This document shows positions 1 to 8,672 of a stretch of DNA of 64,000 nucleotides, one piece after another (within the stretch, counting starts at the first letter, position 1; every line of letters begins with the position of its first letter). The translations under genes and the position numbers were made by a program. The notes under the pieces were generated by a model, which was not told where the DNA came from, searched no databases, and saw only the letters and a program-made list of their open reading frames with translations. This DNA is from Pseudomonas oryzihabitans (GTDB taxonomy: Bacteria > Pseudomonadota > Gammaproteobacteria > Pseudomonadales > Pseudomonadaceae), in the NCBI RefSeq assembly GCF_014522265.1, contig NZ_CP017024.1, positions 903,501-967,500 of the forward strand, in the 5' to 3' direction.

Positions 1-309
1 CACCGGCACGCTGTAGTGCATGCCCTCGTGATAGAAATTCAGCCGGAAGGGCGTCTTGGCGTCCTTCCAGTAGGCCTTGTCCTGATTGAAGGTGATCTGC
101 TGATAGTCGGCATACTTCATGCCGCTGAAGGATGCGGGCAGGTTGCTCTTGGGCGCGACGAACTTCTGGCCGGAGAGTTCTTTGGCCTTGGCGGCCACGT
201 CGTCCAGGCTGAAGGCCAGGGCCTGGGCACTGAACAGACCCAGTGCGACGGAGAGCCCGATCAGGGCGAAGCCCTGCTTGCCCGGCTTAACTTTGGAATG
301 AGATAACAC
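1..309 (-). CDS. opgG: Periplasmic glucan biosynthesis protein OpgG (N-terminal part)
   Basis: Only the first 103 codons are present; the gene runs off the left edge. OpgG (MdoG) acts in the periplasm in synthesis of osmoregulated periplasmic glucans. The product begins with a basic stretch and a hydrophobic core ending in AQALA, a likely signal peptidase site, followed by FSLDDVAAKAKEL and a region resembling mature OpgG (KEL..KFVAPKSNLP, then LNFYHEG). The start is a GTG at 309-307 with a perfect AGGAGG (complement of 314-319) only 4 bases upstream; no ATG fits better. Its usual partner opgH would lie to the left, outside the window. Identification is from remembered family sequence. Confidence 0.85.
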   Translation of the reverse strand, partial: MLSHSKVKPGKQGFALIGLSVALGLFSAQALAFSLDDVAAKAKELSGQKFVAPKSNLPASFSGMKYADYQQITFNQDKAYWKDAKTPFRLNFYHEGMHYSVPV

Positions 310-477
310 GCAGCCTCCTAAATCAGCGTACGAATACGTTTGGCGACGGGTAGTCGCGAAACGGATAGGCAGTGGTCCGACTCCCTCGGGGGTCAATGAT
401 TCCCCAGTTGGACGACCGTTCAAACTCGAACTGCGCAATCATAGACACTTGGCAGGGCGCTGTAAGGGGCGCCCTCA

Positions 478-915
478 CTAAATCGACAATAAAAATGTCA
501 CCGGTCCGTCGTTGACCAGGGAAACCTGCATGTCCGCACCGAAACGCCCGGTCTGGACCTCGGGCTGGAGATCACGGGCGAGGCCCACCAGGTGACCGAA
601 CAGCCGTTCGCCTTGGGCCGGAGGCGCGGCGGTGGAAAAGCTCGGCCGCCGCCCGCTGCGGGTATCGGCAGCGAGGGTGAACTGGGAGACCAGCAGCAGA
701 CCGCCGCCGACATCCTGCAGGGATAGATTCATGCGCTGTTCGCCGTCGGCGAATACCCGGTATTCCAGCAGCCGCTTGAGCATCCGAGCACAGGCCGCTT
801 CGTCATCCGCGGGTTCGATGCCGACAAAGACCAGCAGCCCCGGGCCTATGGCGCCGACCGTCTCTCCCTCCACCTCGACGCTGGCGCTGATGACCCTTTG
901 CAGCAGCGCCTTCAC
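478..915 (-). CDS. dtd: D-aminoacyl-tRNA deacylase
   Basis: A 145-residue DTD. It hydrolyses D-aminoacyl and glycyl ester bonds on mischarged tRNA in the cytoplasm and so proofreads chirality. The two family signatures are present: SQFTLAAD near residue 77, holding the Thr of the active-site pocket, and NDGPVTFLL near the C-terminus, the cross-subunit Gly-Pro motif. Length is typical. It starts with GTG at 915-913, overlapping the pip stop by 4 bases (GTGA), so the two are probably translationally coupled in a pip-dtd operon. A GC-rich hairpin (stem arms 454-460 and 469-475) lies directly after the stop but has no T tract. Confidence 0.95.
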   Translation of the reverse strand: MKALLQRVISASVEVEGETVGAIGPGLLVFVGIEPADDEAACARMLKRLLEYRVFADGEQRMNLSLQDVGGGLLLVSQFTLAADTRSGRRPSFSTAAPPAQGERLFGHLVGLARDLQPEVQTGRFGADMQVSLVNDGPVTFLLSI

Positions 916-1877
916 TCGGCCTCCTGGGGCAGATCGAGCAGTTCACGGGCGATCTGGTCGGTCGCCCGCACCAGGGCGTCGCAGATACCGGGCTCGCTGG
1001 CCGCATGACCGGCGTCGCGGATGATCTGCAATTCGCTGCCCGGCCAGGCGTGGTGCAGGGCCCAGGCATTGTCCAGGGGACAGACCATGTCATAGCGGCC
1101 GTGCACGATTACCGCCGGGATATGGGCGATCCTGGGCATGTCGCGCAAGAGCTGGTCGGGTTCGAGAAAGGCAGCGTTGATGAAGTAGTGGCACTCGATA
1201 CGGGCAATGGCCAGGGCATGCTCGCTGAATTTCTCCAGCACGTCGGGATTGGGCCTCAGGGTCACCGTACGGCCCTCCCAGCAGGACCAGGCGCGGGCGG
1301 CGGACATCTGCGCCAGTTCGTCCGGGCCGGTCAGGCGGCGATAGTAGGCTTGAATGAGATTGCCGCGTTCTTCCTCGGCGATGGGATGCAGATAGTCCTG
1401 CCAGAAGTCGGGAAAGAGTCGGCTCGCGCCTTCCTGGTAGAACCAGTGCAGATCCACCGGGCGGCAGAGAAAGATGCCGCGCAGGACCATGGCCTTGACC
1501 CGCTCGGGATGGCGCTGGGCATAAGCCAGGGCCAGGGTGGAGCCCCAGGAGCCGCCGAACAGTACCCACTGCTCGATGCCCAGGTGCTCGCGCAGGCGCT
1601 CGATGTCCTCGACCAGGTGCCAGGTGGTGTTGTTCTCCAGGCTGGCATAGGGGATGGAGCGACCACAGCCGCGCTGATCGAAGGTGACGATGCGATAGAG
1701 ATTGGGATCGAAGAAGCGCCGGCTCAGGCGATCGCATCCGGAGCCGGGTCCGCCATGGATGAACAGCACCGGCAGACCATCCGGCGAGCCACTTTCGTCG
1801 GCATAGAGCACATGGGGGGCTTCGACGGCCAGCTCGTGGCGGGCGTAAGGCTTGATTTCCGGGTACAGATTCAGCAT
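912..1877 (-). CDS. pip: Proline iminopeptidase
   Basis: A 321-residue cytoplasmic alpha/beta hydrolase of peptidase family S33, which removes N-terminal proline from peptides. Visible motifs are the oxyanion-loop HGGPG at residues 41-45, the nucleophile elbow GGSWGS with Ser110, the acid Asp263 in HGRYDMVCP and the catalytic His291 in [10 protein letters not shown]. Length matches the bacterial monomeric enzyme. The ATG at 1877-1875 follows GGAG at a 6-8 base spacing. It is upstream gene of the pair with dtd, and is divergent from the hydrolase gene starting at 2009. Confidence 0.94.
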   Translation of the reverse strand: MLNLYPEIKPYARHELAVEAPHVLYADESGSPDGLPVLFIHGGPGSGCDRLSRRFFDPNLYRIVTFDQRGCGRSIPYASLENNTTWHLVEDIERLREHLGIEQWVLFGGSWGSTLALAYAQRHPERVKAMVLRGIFLCRPVDLHWFYQEGASRLFPDFWQDYLHPIAEEERGNLIQAYYRRLTGPDELAQMSAARAWSCWEGRTVTLRPNPDVLEKFSEHALAIARIECHYFINAAFLEPDQLLRDMPRIAHIPAVIVHGRYDMVCPLDNAWALHHAWPGSELQIIRDAGHAASEPGICDALVRATDQIARELLDLPQEAE

Positions 1878-2008
1878 GTCGCGCTCCGCGGGGCAGGGTC
1901 GGCCCCTTCATCATAGACCTGCACCTTACCGGGTTTCCACGCTGCCCGGGCTTGCCTCGCGTCCAGCGGCGCCCGCACCATCGACAGCCCGTCACCAAGG
2001 AGATCGCC

Positions 2009-2812
2009 ATGCCCCATGCCAAGCTGCACTTGCTGCTGATCGATCCGCAAAACGATTTCTGCGACCTGCCGGGGGCAGCCCTGCCGGTGCCCGGCGCAGT
2101 AGCCGGGCTGCAGCGTGTCGCCGCCCTGATCGAACGCCTGGGTGCCCGACTCACCGCGGTCCGGGTGACCCTGGATTCCCACCAGCCGCTGCACATCGCC
2201 CACCCGCACGGCTGGCAGGATGCCCGGGGCGGGCCGCCGGCGCCCTTTACCCAGATCAGCGCGGACGACGTGGCCAGCGGTCGCTGGCAGACCCGCGATC
2301 CGGCCGAGCACACCCGTGCGCTGGCCTATGTGCAGGCCCTGGAGGCCGGGGGTCGCTATCGCCTGGTGATCTGGCCGGAGCACTGCCTGGTGGGTGGCTG
2401 GGGCCATGGCGTACACCAGGATGTGCACCAGGCGCTCAATGGCTGGGGACGGCAGCAGGGACGCCTGGTGGAATTCATCGCCAAGGGCGGCAATCCCCAC
2501 ACCGAACATTATTCGGCCCTGCGCGCCGAGGTCCTGGATCCGGCGGACCCGGGCACTGTAGTGGACGCCGGACTGATCGCCCGGTTGCAGTCCGCCGACA
2601 CCCTGCTGGTGGCGGGCGAGGCGCTGTCACACTGCGTGGCCAGTACCCTGCGCGATCTGCTGGAATACTGGCCGCGGGAGCGGCGCCAGGACCTGGTGCT
2701 GCTCACCGACTGCAGTCATTCGGTGCCGGGCTTCGAAGCCCAGGGCGAGGCGTTCCTGGCCGAGATGCGTGCGGCAGGCATCCGTCTGGCGATCTCGACG
2801 GACGAGTTCTAG
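2009..2812 (+). CDS. Cysteine hydrolase, nicotinamidase/isochorismatase superfamily
   Basis: A 267-residue protein with the PncA-like triad: Asp12 in IDPQNDFC, Lys159 in FIAKGGNP and the nucleophile Cys209 in EALSHCVAST. DSHQPLHIAHP (residues 56-66) resembles the metal-site segment and WPEHCLVGG the WPxHC segment of nicotinamidases. It is longer than typical PncA (about 210), so the substrate may be another amide; nicotinamidase is possible but not shown. The ATG at 2009 was chosen over an upstream in-frame start because AAGGAG (1998-2003) sits 5 bases before it. It stands alone, convergent with the PEBP gene. Confidence 0.8.
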   Translation: MPHAKLHLLLIDPQNDFCDLPGAALPVPGAVAGLQRVAALIERLGARLTAVRVTLDSHQPLHIAHPHGWQDARGGPPAPFTQISADDVASGRWQTRDPAEHTRALAYVQALEAGGRYRLVIWPEHCLVGGWGHGVHQDVHQALNGWGRQQGRLVEFIAKGGNPHTEHYSALRAEVLDPADPGTVVDAGLIARLQSADTLLVAGEALSHCVASTLRDLLEYWPRERRQDLVLLTDCSHSVPGFEAQGEAFLAEMRAAGIRLAISTDEF

Positions 2813-2829
2813 CCCGTCCGCCCGCTGCC

Positions 2830-3324
2830 TCACTTGATCTCGTAGAGACCGGTGTAGGTGGCCGAAGCCAGCTGGTTGAGGTGGATCATGAAGCGGCCGA
2901 CCGCATTGGTGGCGTCCGCCGGCACCGGCAGCTGATCGACCTTGAGCGCATGCAACTGGAAGATATAGCGGTGCGGCTTGTCGCCCTTGGGCGGCGCCGC
3001 GCCACCAAAGCCACGGGTGCCGTAGTCGTTGATCAGCTGCAGCGCACCTGCGGGCAGGCCCGAACCATCGGCGCGACCGGCGTCTTCCGCCAGACCCCGG
3101 GTGCCGACCGGGATGTTGACCACCACCCAGTGCCAGAAACCGCTACCGGTAGGGGCATCGGGATCGTAAACGGTCAGCGCGAGGCTCTTGGTATCGGCGG
3201 GTAGATCGGCCCACTGCAAGGCGGGCGAGATGTTCTCTCCGTGGGCGCCGAAATCGGCCACGTCGAATTCGTGGCGCTTGGGCATGAAGGCGTTATCGGA
3301 AAAGGCGTCGGTCCAGAGTTTCAC
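2830..3324 (-). CDS. YbhB/YbcL-family (PEBP, Raf kinase inhibitor-like) protein
   Basis: A 164-residue phosphatidylethanolamine-binding-protein fold. The family signatures are VYDPDAPTGSGFWHW (residues about 53-67) and the HRY segment of DKPHRYIFQLHAL; both line the anion-binding pocket. No signal peptide is seen, so it is probably cytoplasmic. Biochemical roles of bacterial members are poorly known. The start is a GTG at 3324-3322 preceded by AGGAG at 8 bases. It lies 17 bases downstream of the lipocalin gene on the same strand, suggesting one transcript. Confidence 0.85.
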   Translation of the reverse strand: MKLWTDAFSDNAFMPKRHEFDVADFGAHGENISPALQWADLPADTKSLALTVYDPDAPTGSGFWHWVVVNIPVGTRGLAEDAGRADGSGLPAGALQLINDYGTRGFGGAAPPKGDKPHRYIFQLHALKVDQLPVPADATNAVGRFMIHLNQLASATYTGLYEIK

Positions 3325-3341
3325 GGGGGTGCTCCTGAGGC

Positions 3342-3905
3342 CTAGGGCATGTGGGCGTCGGTCTCGCGCCAGACCAGACGATTGAGGTTGTAGCCTTTCT
3401 CGCGGGCGATACGCAGCAGCTTCTCGCTCTGCGCCGAGGAAATCTCGGGCTTGCGCGCCAGCAACCAGAGGTACTTGCGATCCGGGCTGCCGACCAGGGC
3501 GGTCTTGTAGTCGTCATCGACATAGAGGATCCAGTAGGGTCCCTTGGCCACATTGGGCAGCACGCCACTGAACCAGGTGTCGAAACGCACTTCCAGGCGA
3601 TCGGTCACGCCCGGCTTGATCGGGGTGGCGGTACCCGTGGCTTCCTGGACCTTGCCGTCCAGGGTGCGGCAGCGATTGAACACGGCCACCGAGCCATCGG
3701 CCATGACGTGATAGTTGGCGTCGGACTGGGCGCACTTGCGCTGGAAGAACATCGGCAGCCGCGCGACCTCGTACCATTGGCCCTGGTAACGCTGCAGATC
3801 GACATTGCCCGCGGTGAGCGGCGGGACCTCGCGCGGACCGCTGGCGCAGGCCGCTAGCAGTCCGGCGGCGCCCGCCAGCAGTAGAATCTTGGTAGAGGTT
3901 TTCAT
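3342..3905 (-). CDS. blc: Outer-membrane lipocalin lipoprotein (Blc-like)
   Basis: A 187-residue lipoprotein. The signal peptide ends in a lipobox LLAAC with Cys20 as the lipidated residue; position 21 is Ala, compatible with outer-membrane sorting. The lipocalin GxW motif is at residues 42-44 in YQGQWYEVARLP. WFSGVLPNVAKGPYWILYVD and WLLAR match later beta-strands of Blc. Family members bind fatty acids or lysophospholipids and have been linked to envelope stress. Its ATG overlaps the stop of the upstream small lipoprotein gene by 4 bases (ATGA), so the two are coupled. Confidence 0.88.
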   Translation of the reverse strand: MKTSTKILLLAGAAGLLAACASGPREVPPLTAGNVDLQRYQGQWYEVARLPMFFQRKCAQSDANYHVMADGSVAVFNRCRTLDGKVQEATGTATPIKPGVTDRLEVRFDTWFSGVLPNVAKGPYWILYVDDDYKTALVGSPDRKYLWLLARKPEISSAQSEKLLRIAREKGYNLNRLVWRETDAHMP

Positions 3906-4156
3906 CGCAGACCCTGCCCGGCGAACATCGCCACCTTGTCGTTGAGATACTGCACGCTGATGAAGGAGCCGCGATCGCCCCAGGTACAGGTGGTGACGCC
4001 CAGGGCGCCCGCGCATTCCGTGGGTGCACCCAGGACCTGCTCCACCTCGGCCTTGGTCTGGCCGGCCTTGAGCCGGGAATAGTTTTCCTGATTGACCTTG
4101 CCGCAGCCGGCCAGCAGCAGACCGCCCACCAACAACAGCGCCATGCGCCCCTTCAT
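3902..4156 (-). CDS. Small lipoprotein, SmpA/DUF3862-like
   Basis: An 84-residue predicted lipoprotein with lipobox LLLAGC and lipidated Cys18. The mature part, with YSRLKAGQTKAEVEQVLG and then a CTWG strand, resembles the BamE/SmpA-type fold of DUF3862 proteins, a beta-alpha-alpha-beta domain found in many small envelope lipoproteins. The function is unknown. AGGAGG lies 6 bases before the ATG at 4156. It is followed by the overlapping lipocalin gene, and the two form an envelope pair downstream of the palindromic element at 4223-4364. Confidence 0.75.
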   Translation of the reverse strand: MKGRMALLLVGGLLLAGCGKVNQENYSRLKAGQTKAEVEQVLGAPTECAGALGVTTCTWGDRGSFISVQYLNDKVAMFAGQGLR

Positions 4157-4222
4157 AACTGCCTCCTCTCATCCTGACGGCAAGGCTATAGAGCCCGCCC
4201 CGCCGCCAGGGTTCGCTTCGTC

Positions 4223-4364
4223 AGAAGCTGTTCACGATCTCGCGAGCTAGAGCCAAGCAAGACGAAAATGCCGGAGAAAGCGGAATTTACAGATAGTAAA
4301 TGAGCATTTCGAAGGCATTTTCAACGCCGCTTGGCCGACGCGCAGCAGATCGTGAGCGGCTTCT
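4223..4364. repeat. 142-bp imperfect palindromic intergenic element
   Basis: The end arms 4223-4240 and 4347-4364 are 18-bp inverted repeats with two mismatches. Inner arms also pair (around 4251-4271 with 4315-4336), and the centre (4285-4301) is ATTTAC-AGATA-GTAAAT. All arms share one centre near 4293, so the whole unit could fold into a single long hairpin. It abuts the speA stop codon and precedes the small lipoprotein gene. I recall similar sequences between genes in other Pseudomonas, so it is probably a dispersed repeat of the REP/MITE kind; no second copy is in this window. Confidence 0.75.
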
Positions 4365-6277
4365 TAGCTGGCGAGATAGGAGGAACGGGTCAGGCCCAGG
4401 CGCATGGCGTCGAGGAACTGGGTGCGTTCGCGCGCGGTGAGGCGCGCGCTGGCGACCTTGTCGCGGTAGTAGGTCATCAGTTCCTCGGGCGAGAGGTGCA
4501 CGTACCTGAGCATGTCCTCGATGGTGTCGTGGGTCTCGATGCCGCCGTGGCGCACGCTGCCGTCGGCGTCCTGGTAGACGTTCACCGAGTCGGTGTCACC
4601 GAACAGGTTGTGCATGTCGCCGAGGATCTCCTGATAGGCGCCCACCAGGAACACCGCCAGCAGATAGTCCTCGCCTTCGCGCACCTCGTGCACCGGCAGG
4701 CTGGTCTCGATGCTCTGCTCGTCGACGTACTGCTTGATCTTGCCGTCCGAGTCGCAGGTCAGGTCCTGCAGCACGGCACGGCGCACCGGCTCCTCGTCCA
4801 GGCGGGTCAGGGGGACGATGGGCAGGATCTGGTCGATGGCCCAGGTATCGGGCAGGCTCTGGAACACCGAGAAGTTGCAGATGTACTTGTCGGCCAGCTT
4901 GTCGTTGAGCTCGTCGAGCACCTGGCGATGAGAGCGCTGGCGTGCCTTGAGCTGGTTGTAGAGGCGGCGACAGATGGCGAAGTAGCACTGCTCGGCCAGC
5001 GCCTTGTCGCTCAGGCTCAGGGTGCCGGAGGCGTACTGGGCGGCGGCTTCGCTGACGTACTGGGTGGCGCGCCAGTAGGTCTCGGTGACCATTTCCGGAT
5101 CGGTGTCGCCCAGCAGTTCGGCCAGCCACTGCACCACCTCGGCCTTGCCTTCGAAGCGTTCGCTGGCCGGCACGCTGTCGTTGTGGCGCTCGACGTCGGT
5201 GACCTGCATCACCAGCATGGCGTGGTGCGCGGTCATGGCGCGGCCACTTTCCGAGAAGATGTTCGGATGCGGCAATTCCTGCTGGTCGCAGAATTCCTTG
5301 AGCATGCCGACCACGGTACCGGCGTAGTCGTCCATGTCGTAGTTGATCGAGCTGGCGTTGCGCGAATGGGTGCCGTCGTAGTCCACGCCCAGACCGCCAC
5401 CGACATCGATGTGATCCAGCGGAAGGCCCAGGGCGCGCAGCTCGGCATAGTAGCGGATGGCTTCGCGGAAACCCTGGCGATAGTCGGCCAGGTTGGCGAT
5501 CTGCGAACCCATGTGGAAATGCAGCAGGCGCACGCCTTGCTCCAGGCCGGCGGCGCGGAAGCGCTCGATCACCGACAGCAACTGGGCAGCGGAGAGACCG
5601 AATTTGGACTTCTCGCCACCGGTGTCGGCCCATTTGCTCGACGCCAGGGACGACAGCCGCACCCGCAGGCCGACCTGGGGCGTGACCTTGAGCTCGGCCG
5701 CCTCCTCGATCACCAGCGGGACCTCGGACTCCTTCTCGATGACGATGAAGACATTGTGGCCCAGTTTCTGGCCCATCAGCGCCAGGCGAATGAATTCGCG
5801 GTCCTTGTAGCCGTTGCAGACGATGGTGCCGCCCTTGGGCGCCAGCGCCAGCACCGCCATCAGCTCCGGCTTGGAACCGGCTTCCAGACCGATGGAGACG
5901 TCGCGGGTGGCGATGATGTTTTCCACCACCGCTTCCTGCTGGTTGACCTTGATCGGATAGAGGGCGGTGTAGCGGCCCTGGTAGTCGAGGCGCTCGATGT
6001 TGCGATCGAAGGCACCGGTCAGGTGGCGCACCTGGCCCTGGAGAATGTCGGGGAAACGCACCAGCAGCGGCAGCGACAGCCCCGCTTCGCGCAGCTGGCC
6101 GACCAGCACATGGAGGTCGATCGGCTGGCCGTCCGGGCCATGGGGGCGGACTTCGACGTTGCCGGCATCGCTGATGGCGAAGTAGCCGGCACCCCAGTGG
6201 CGAATACCATAGACGCTGCGGCTGTCCGCCACGGTCCACTGGCTGCCGTCATCTTTGCGCGTGCGTCGTGGGGACAT
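4364..6277 (-). CDS. speA: Biosynthetic arginine decarboxylase
   Basis: A 637-residue PLP-dependent enzyme that turns arginine into agmatine, the first step of one route to putrescine and other polyamines. It belongs to the alanine-racemase-fold decarboxylases. The PLP lysine is Lys110 in [13 protein letters not shown] (PLP phosphate region), [11 protein letters not shown] and the catalytic CDSDGK near residue 510 are present. The length is normal. The ATG at 6277 follows AGGAG at about 9 bases. The stop codon touches the right end of the 142-bp palindrome. Confidence 0.97.
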   Translation of the reverse strand: MSPRRTRKDDGSQWTVADSRSVYGIRHWGAGYFAISDAGNVEVRPHGPDGQPIDLHVLVGQLREAGLSLPLLVRFPDILQGQVRHLTGAFDRNIERLDYQGRYTALYPIKVNQQEAVVENIIATRDVSIGLEAGSKPELMAVLALAPKGGTIVCNGYKDREFIRLALMGQKLGHNVFIVIEKESEVPLVIEEAAELKVTPQVGLRVRLSSLASSKWADTGGEKSKFGLSAAQLLSVIERFRAAGLEQGVRLLHFHMGSQIANLADYRQGFREAIRYYAELRALGLPLDHIDVGGGLGVDYDGTHSRNASSINYDMDDYAGTVVGMLKEFCDQQELPHPNIFSESGRAMTAHHAMLVMQVTDVERHNDSVPASERFEGKAEVVQWLAELLGDTDPEMVTETYWRATQYVSEAAAQYASGTLSLSDKALAEQCYFAICRRLYNQLKARQRSHRQVLDELNDKLADKYICNFSVFQSLPDTWAIDQILPIVPLTRLDEEPVRRAVLQDLTCDSDGKIKQYVDEQSIETSLPVHEVREGEDYLLAVFLVGAYQEILGDMHNLFGDTDSVNVYQDADGSVRHGGIETHDTIEDMLRYVHLSPEELMTYYRDKVASARLTARERTQFLDAMRLGLTRSSYLAS

Positions 6278-6363
6278 TCGCGGGAATCTCCTGTAGGGAA
6301 TCTTGCTTTGGATGGACCGCCGCCAGGGGCGGTAAGTTGTACGCGGAGGTTGGAAGGCCTGGC

Positions 6364-6708
6364 CTAGCCGCCCGACCGCCTGGTCTTGAAGCCGCGTTTT
6401 TCGAGTTCGCCGAGCAGCAGGTCGACATGGTCGCCCTGGATCTCGATGACGCCATCCTTGAGCGCCCCGCCGGTGCCGCAGCGGCGCTTGAGCGCGCTGG
6501 CCAGGTCCTTGAGTGCTTCCTCGTCCAGGGGGACGCCGCTGACCGTGGTCACCGTCTTGCCGCCACGGCCCTTGGTCTCGCGCCGGACCCGGGCGATGCC
6601 GTCGCCGGTCGGGACCGGTGCCGGGGGTTCTTCCGGGCGAATGCGGCCGACGTCGGTGGAGTACACCAGCCGGCTGAGATCCGCCAGCGACGAGGTTTTC
6701 TTGCTCAA
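6364..6708 (-). CDS. yciH: YciH/SUI1-family translation factor
   Basis: A 114-residue homologue of eukaryotic eIF1 (SUI1). The conserved core is [17 protein letters not shown] (residues 42-58), followed by [16 protein letters not shown] and QGDH. In bacteria YciH can influence start-codon selection on the 30S subunit and is not essential. The start assigned is TTG at 6708-6706: GGGAGG lies about 8 bases upstream and the sequence before it does not look like protein, although the frame stays open to 6918. It lies 86 bases upstream of speA on the same strand. Confidence 0.88.
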   Translation of the reverse strand: MSKKTSSLADLSRLVYSTDVGRIRPEEPPAPVPTGDGIARVRRETKGRGGKTVTTVSGVPLDEEALKDLASALKRRCGTGGALKDGVIEIQGDHVDLLLGELEKRGFKTRRSGG

Positions 6709-6851
6709 GGGACGGTCCTCCCAGTCTGGTTCAGACGCCGGGCGCCTGGAGGAAACCTTGGATACAGCGCCGGCCGGCACGGGCCGCGCTGGTCCGGGGC
6801 CGCGCAATGTAGCAGCATCGCCCACGGATGCTAAGGCGCGAATGCGAGAAA

Positions 6852-7403
6852 TTAAGGCAGGGATGCGACATCTGCCCGGCTGATGACCAGGCGCAGGGCC
6901 TCCAGCGAATCCGGGCAATAGGGCTGCTGACGAGCCTCGGCGAGAATCGCCGCCGGAGCCAGGAAGCGGGCCTCCAGTACCTCTTCCGGCTGCAGCCGCA
7001 GCGGGCCGTTCCAGTGGGCGCTGAACACGCCGCCCCAGAGGCGATTGCCCGGCTCCTCGAAATAGAAGGTGCCGTGCTCGCGCAGGGGGACGCCGCTGCC
7101 CCCCAGTTCCTCGGCCAGCTCCCGGGCCGCCGACTGCGCATAGCTCTCGCCCGGCGCCACCATGCCGCCGGCGGCCACGTCCCAGTAGCCCGGGTAGAGC
7201 GCCTTGCTCAGGGTGCGCCGGTGCACGCAGAGTTCGCCGCGGTCATTGAACAGCAGGATGAAGGTGCAGCGACCGATCAGGCCGCGGGCACGCAATTCCG
7301 CCCGTGGCACCTCACCCTGGATGCGGTCGTCGCGATCGACCCACACCACCAGCTCCCGGTCGGAGGCGGCGCGATGCGCCGCTTCGCGAGCGTCCGGCGT
7401 CAT
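6852..7403 (-). CDS. NUDIX hydrolase (YfcD-like)
   Basis: A 183-residue NUDIX protein. The NUDIX box is intact at residues 80-102: GMVAPGE, then REL at 94-96, and the metal-binding EE at 98-99. NUDIX enzymes cleave nucleoside diphosphate-linked compounds; the RCTFILLFNDRGELCVHRR segment before the box resembles the YfcD/IPP-isomerase-like branch. The substrate cannot be told from sequence. The ATG overlaps the stop of the upstream DUF2333 gene by one base (TGATG), indicating translational coupling. Confidence 0.9.
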   Translation of the reverse strand: MTPDAREAAHRAASDRELVVWVDRDDRIQGEVPRAELRARGLIGRCTFILLFNDRGELCVHRRTLSKALYPGYWDVAAGGMVAPGESYAQSAARELAEELGGSGVPLREHGTFYFEEPGNRLWGGVFSAHWNGPLRLQPEEVLEARFLAPAAILAEARQQPYCPDSLEALRLVISRADVASLP

Positions 7404-8419
7404 CAGCCCTGTTCCAGCAACTGGCGCAGGTCGATGATCGCGGCGTTGGCGCGGGAGATGTAGTTGGCGATCACCAGCGAATGGTTGGCCAGGATGCCGA
7501 AGCCGCTGCCGTTGAGGATCATCGGACTCCAGACCGGCTGCTGCGCCGCCTCAAGTTCGCGGATGATCTCGCGGACGTTGACCGTGGCGTTCTTCTTGGC
7601 CAGGGTGTCGGCGAAGTCCACCTCGATGGCGCGCAGGATGTGCGACAGCGCCCAGGCCTGACCGCGGGCCTCGTAGAAGACGTTGTCGATCTGCAGCCAG
7701 GGCGTCTCGACGCGCTGCTCGTGCACTTCCGGCACCTGGCCGGCGGGAATGTCCTGGTTCGGCCGTACCTCGGCGTCCAGGCGTACCCGGCCGACGCTGG
7801 CGGACAGCCGCTGGGACAGCGAACCCAGGCGGGTCTCGACGTCACCCAGCCAGTTGCGCAGGTTGTCCGAGCGCGAATAGAAGTAGGCGGTGGGCTGGCC
7901 CTGGGCATTCTGGCCACCCAGGCGCGCCAGGTAGCGATCCAGGGAAGCGATGCCGGCGCGGTATTCCGACTCCGACGAGGGCATGGCCCAGCTGTGGTTG
8001 TCGAAGTTGAAGCGCGGCTCGGCCTGGGCCAGGTCGACGTCCTCGGTGGACTGCGACTGGGAACGGGCGAAGTCCTTGCGCAGGGCGCGCGCCAGATCGC
8101 GGGTCTGCACCAGCACGCCGTATTCCCAGGACGGCATGTCGTCGAGCCAGAGGCCCGGCGGGAAGATGTCGTTGGAGAGATAGCCGCCCGGCTTGTCCAG
8201 CAGGGTGCCGGCCACCTGCTTGAGGGTCTCGACCGTGGTGTAGCCGAGCACCAGCTTGCGACCACTGGCCGTGGCCGCCTCCTGGGCATGCTGCTGCACC
8301 GGGAAGAAATCCGGTTCGCGACTCCAGTACCAGCCTATCGCCAGGGTGACCAGAAGGTAGAGCGCGATCAGCACTGCCACCAGCCGGAGCCATCCCGACC
8401 TCAAGTTCCACTCCCGCAT
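7403..8419 (-). CDS. DUF2333-family inner-membrane protein
   Basis: A 338-residue protein with one N-terminal membrane segment (about residues 11-31) and the rest probably periplasmic. The sequence matches my memory of the DUF2333 family of Pseudomonas; its function is unknown. The ATG at 8419-8417 was preferred to an in-frame TTG six bases earlier because the AAGGA (complement of 8427-8431) is 7 bases from the ATG but touches the TTG. It is the first gene of the minus-strand group with the NUDIX gene and is divergent from the diguanylate cyclase gene across 253 bases that hold GC-rich short hairpins but no clear promoter. Confidence 0.82.
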   Translation of the reverse strand: MREWNLRSGWLRLVAVLIALYLLVTLAIGWYWSREPDFFPVQQHAQEAATASGRKLVLGYTTVETLKQVAGTLLDKPGGYLSNDIFPPGLWLDDMPSWEYGVLVQTRDLARALRKDFARSQSQSTEDVDLAQAEPRFNFDNHSWAMPSSESEYRAGIASLDRYLARLGGQNAQGQPTAYFYSRSDNLRNWLGDVETRLGSLSQRLSASVGRVRLDAEVRPNQDIPAGQVPEVHEQRVETPWLQIDNVFYEARGQAWALSHILRAIEVDFADTLAKKNATVNVREIIRELEAAQQPVWSPMILNGSGFGILANHSLVIANYISRANAAIIDLRQLLEQG

Positions 8420-8672
8420 GGGCAATTCCTTGCAATGATTTCAAAGATGTTGGCGCTTGGACCCCCGCCGGCGACGCCGGTTGCGCCGCCATCGCCGGCA
8501 GTGCGGGCACGACGCATCTGGACAGCCGCCTTCGAGACTAGGGTAACAGGCGACGGACGCTACTCCAGAAGCGACCGACAGTGTCCATGCGAGCGGCATA
8601 GCCGCCGCTAACCAGGGTACCGCCTCTCCCCTGCCAGCCAGCAATTGGTAGCATAGGGCCACCACCTCAAGA

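Noticed and set aside
454-475. GC-rich hairpin after dtd as a terminator
   Set aside because: The stem is only 7 bp and has no T tract, so it was mentioned with dtd but not listed.
1852-3204. 450-codon plus-strand frame overlapping the cysteine hydrolase and PEBP genes
   Set aside because: It has no recognisable motif and is rich in Arg, Pro, Ala and Gly, typical of a shadow frame.
4331-6367. 678-codon plus-strand open frame opposite speA
   Set aside because: It is an antisense shadow caused by high G+C; speA on the minus strand has all catalytic motifs.
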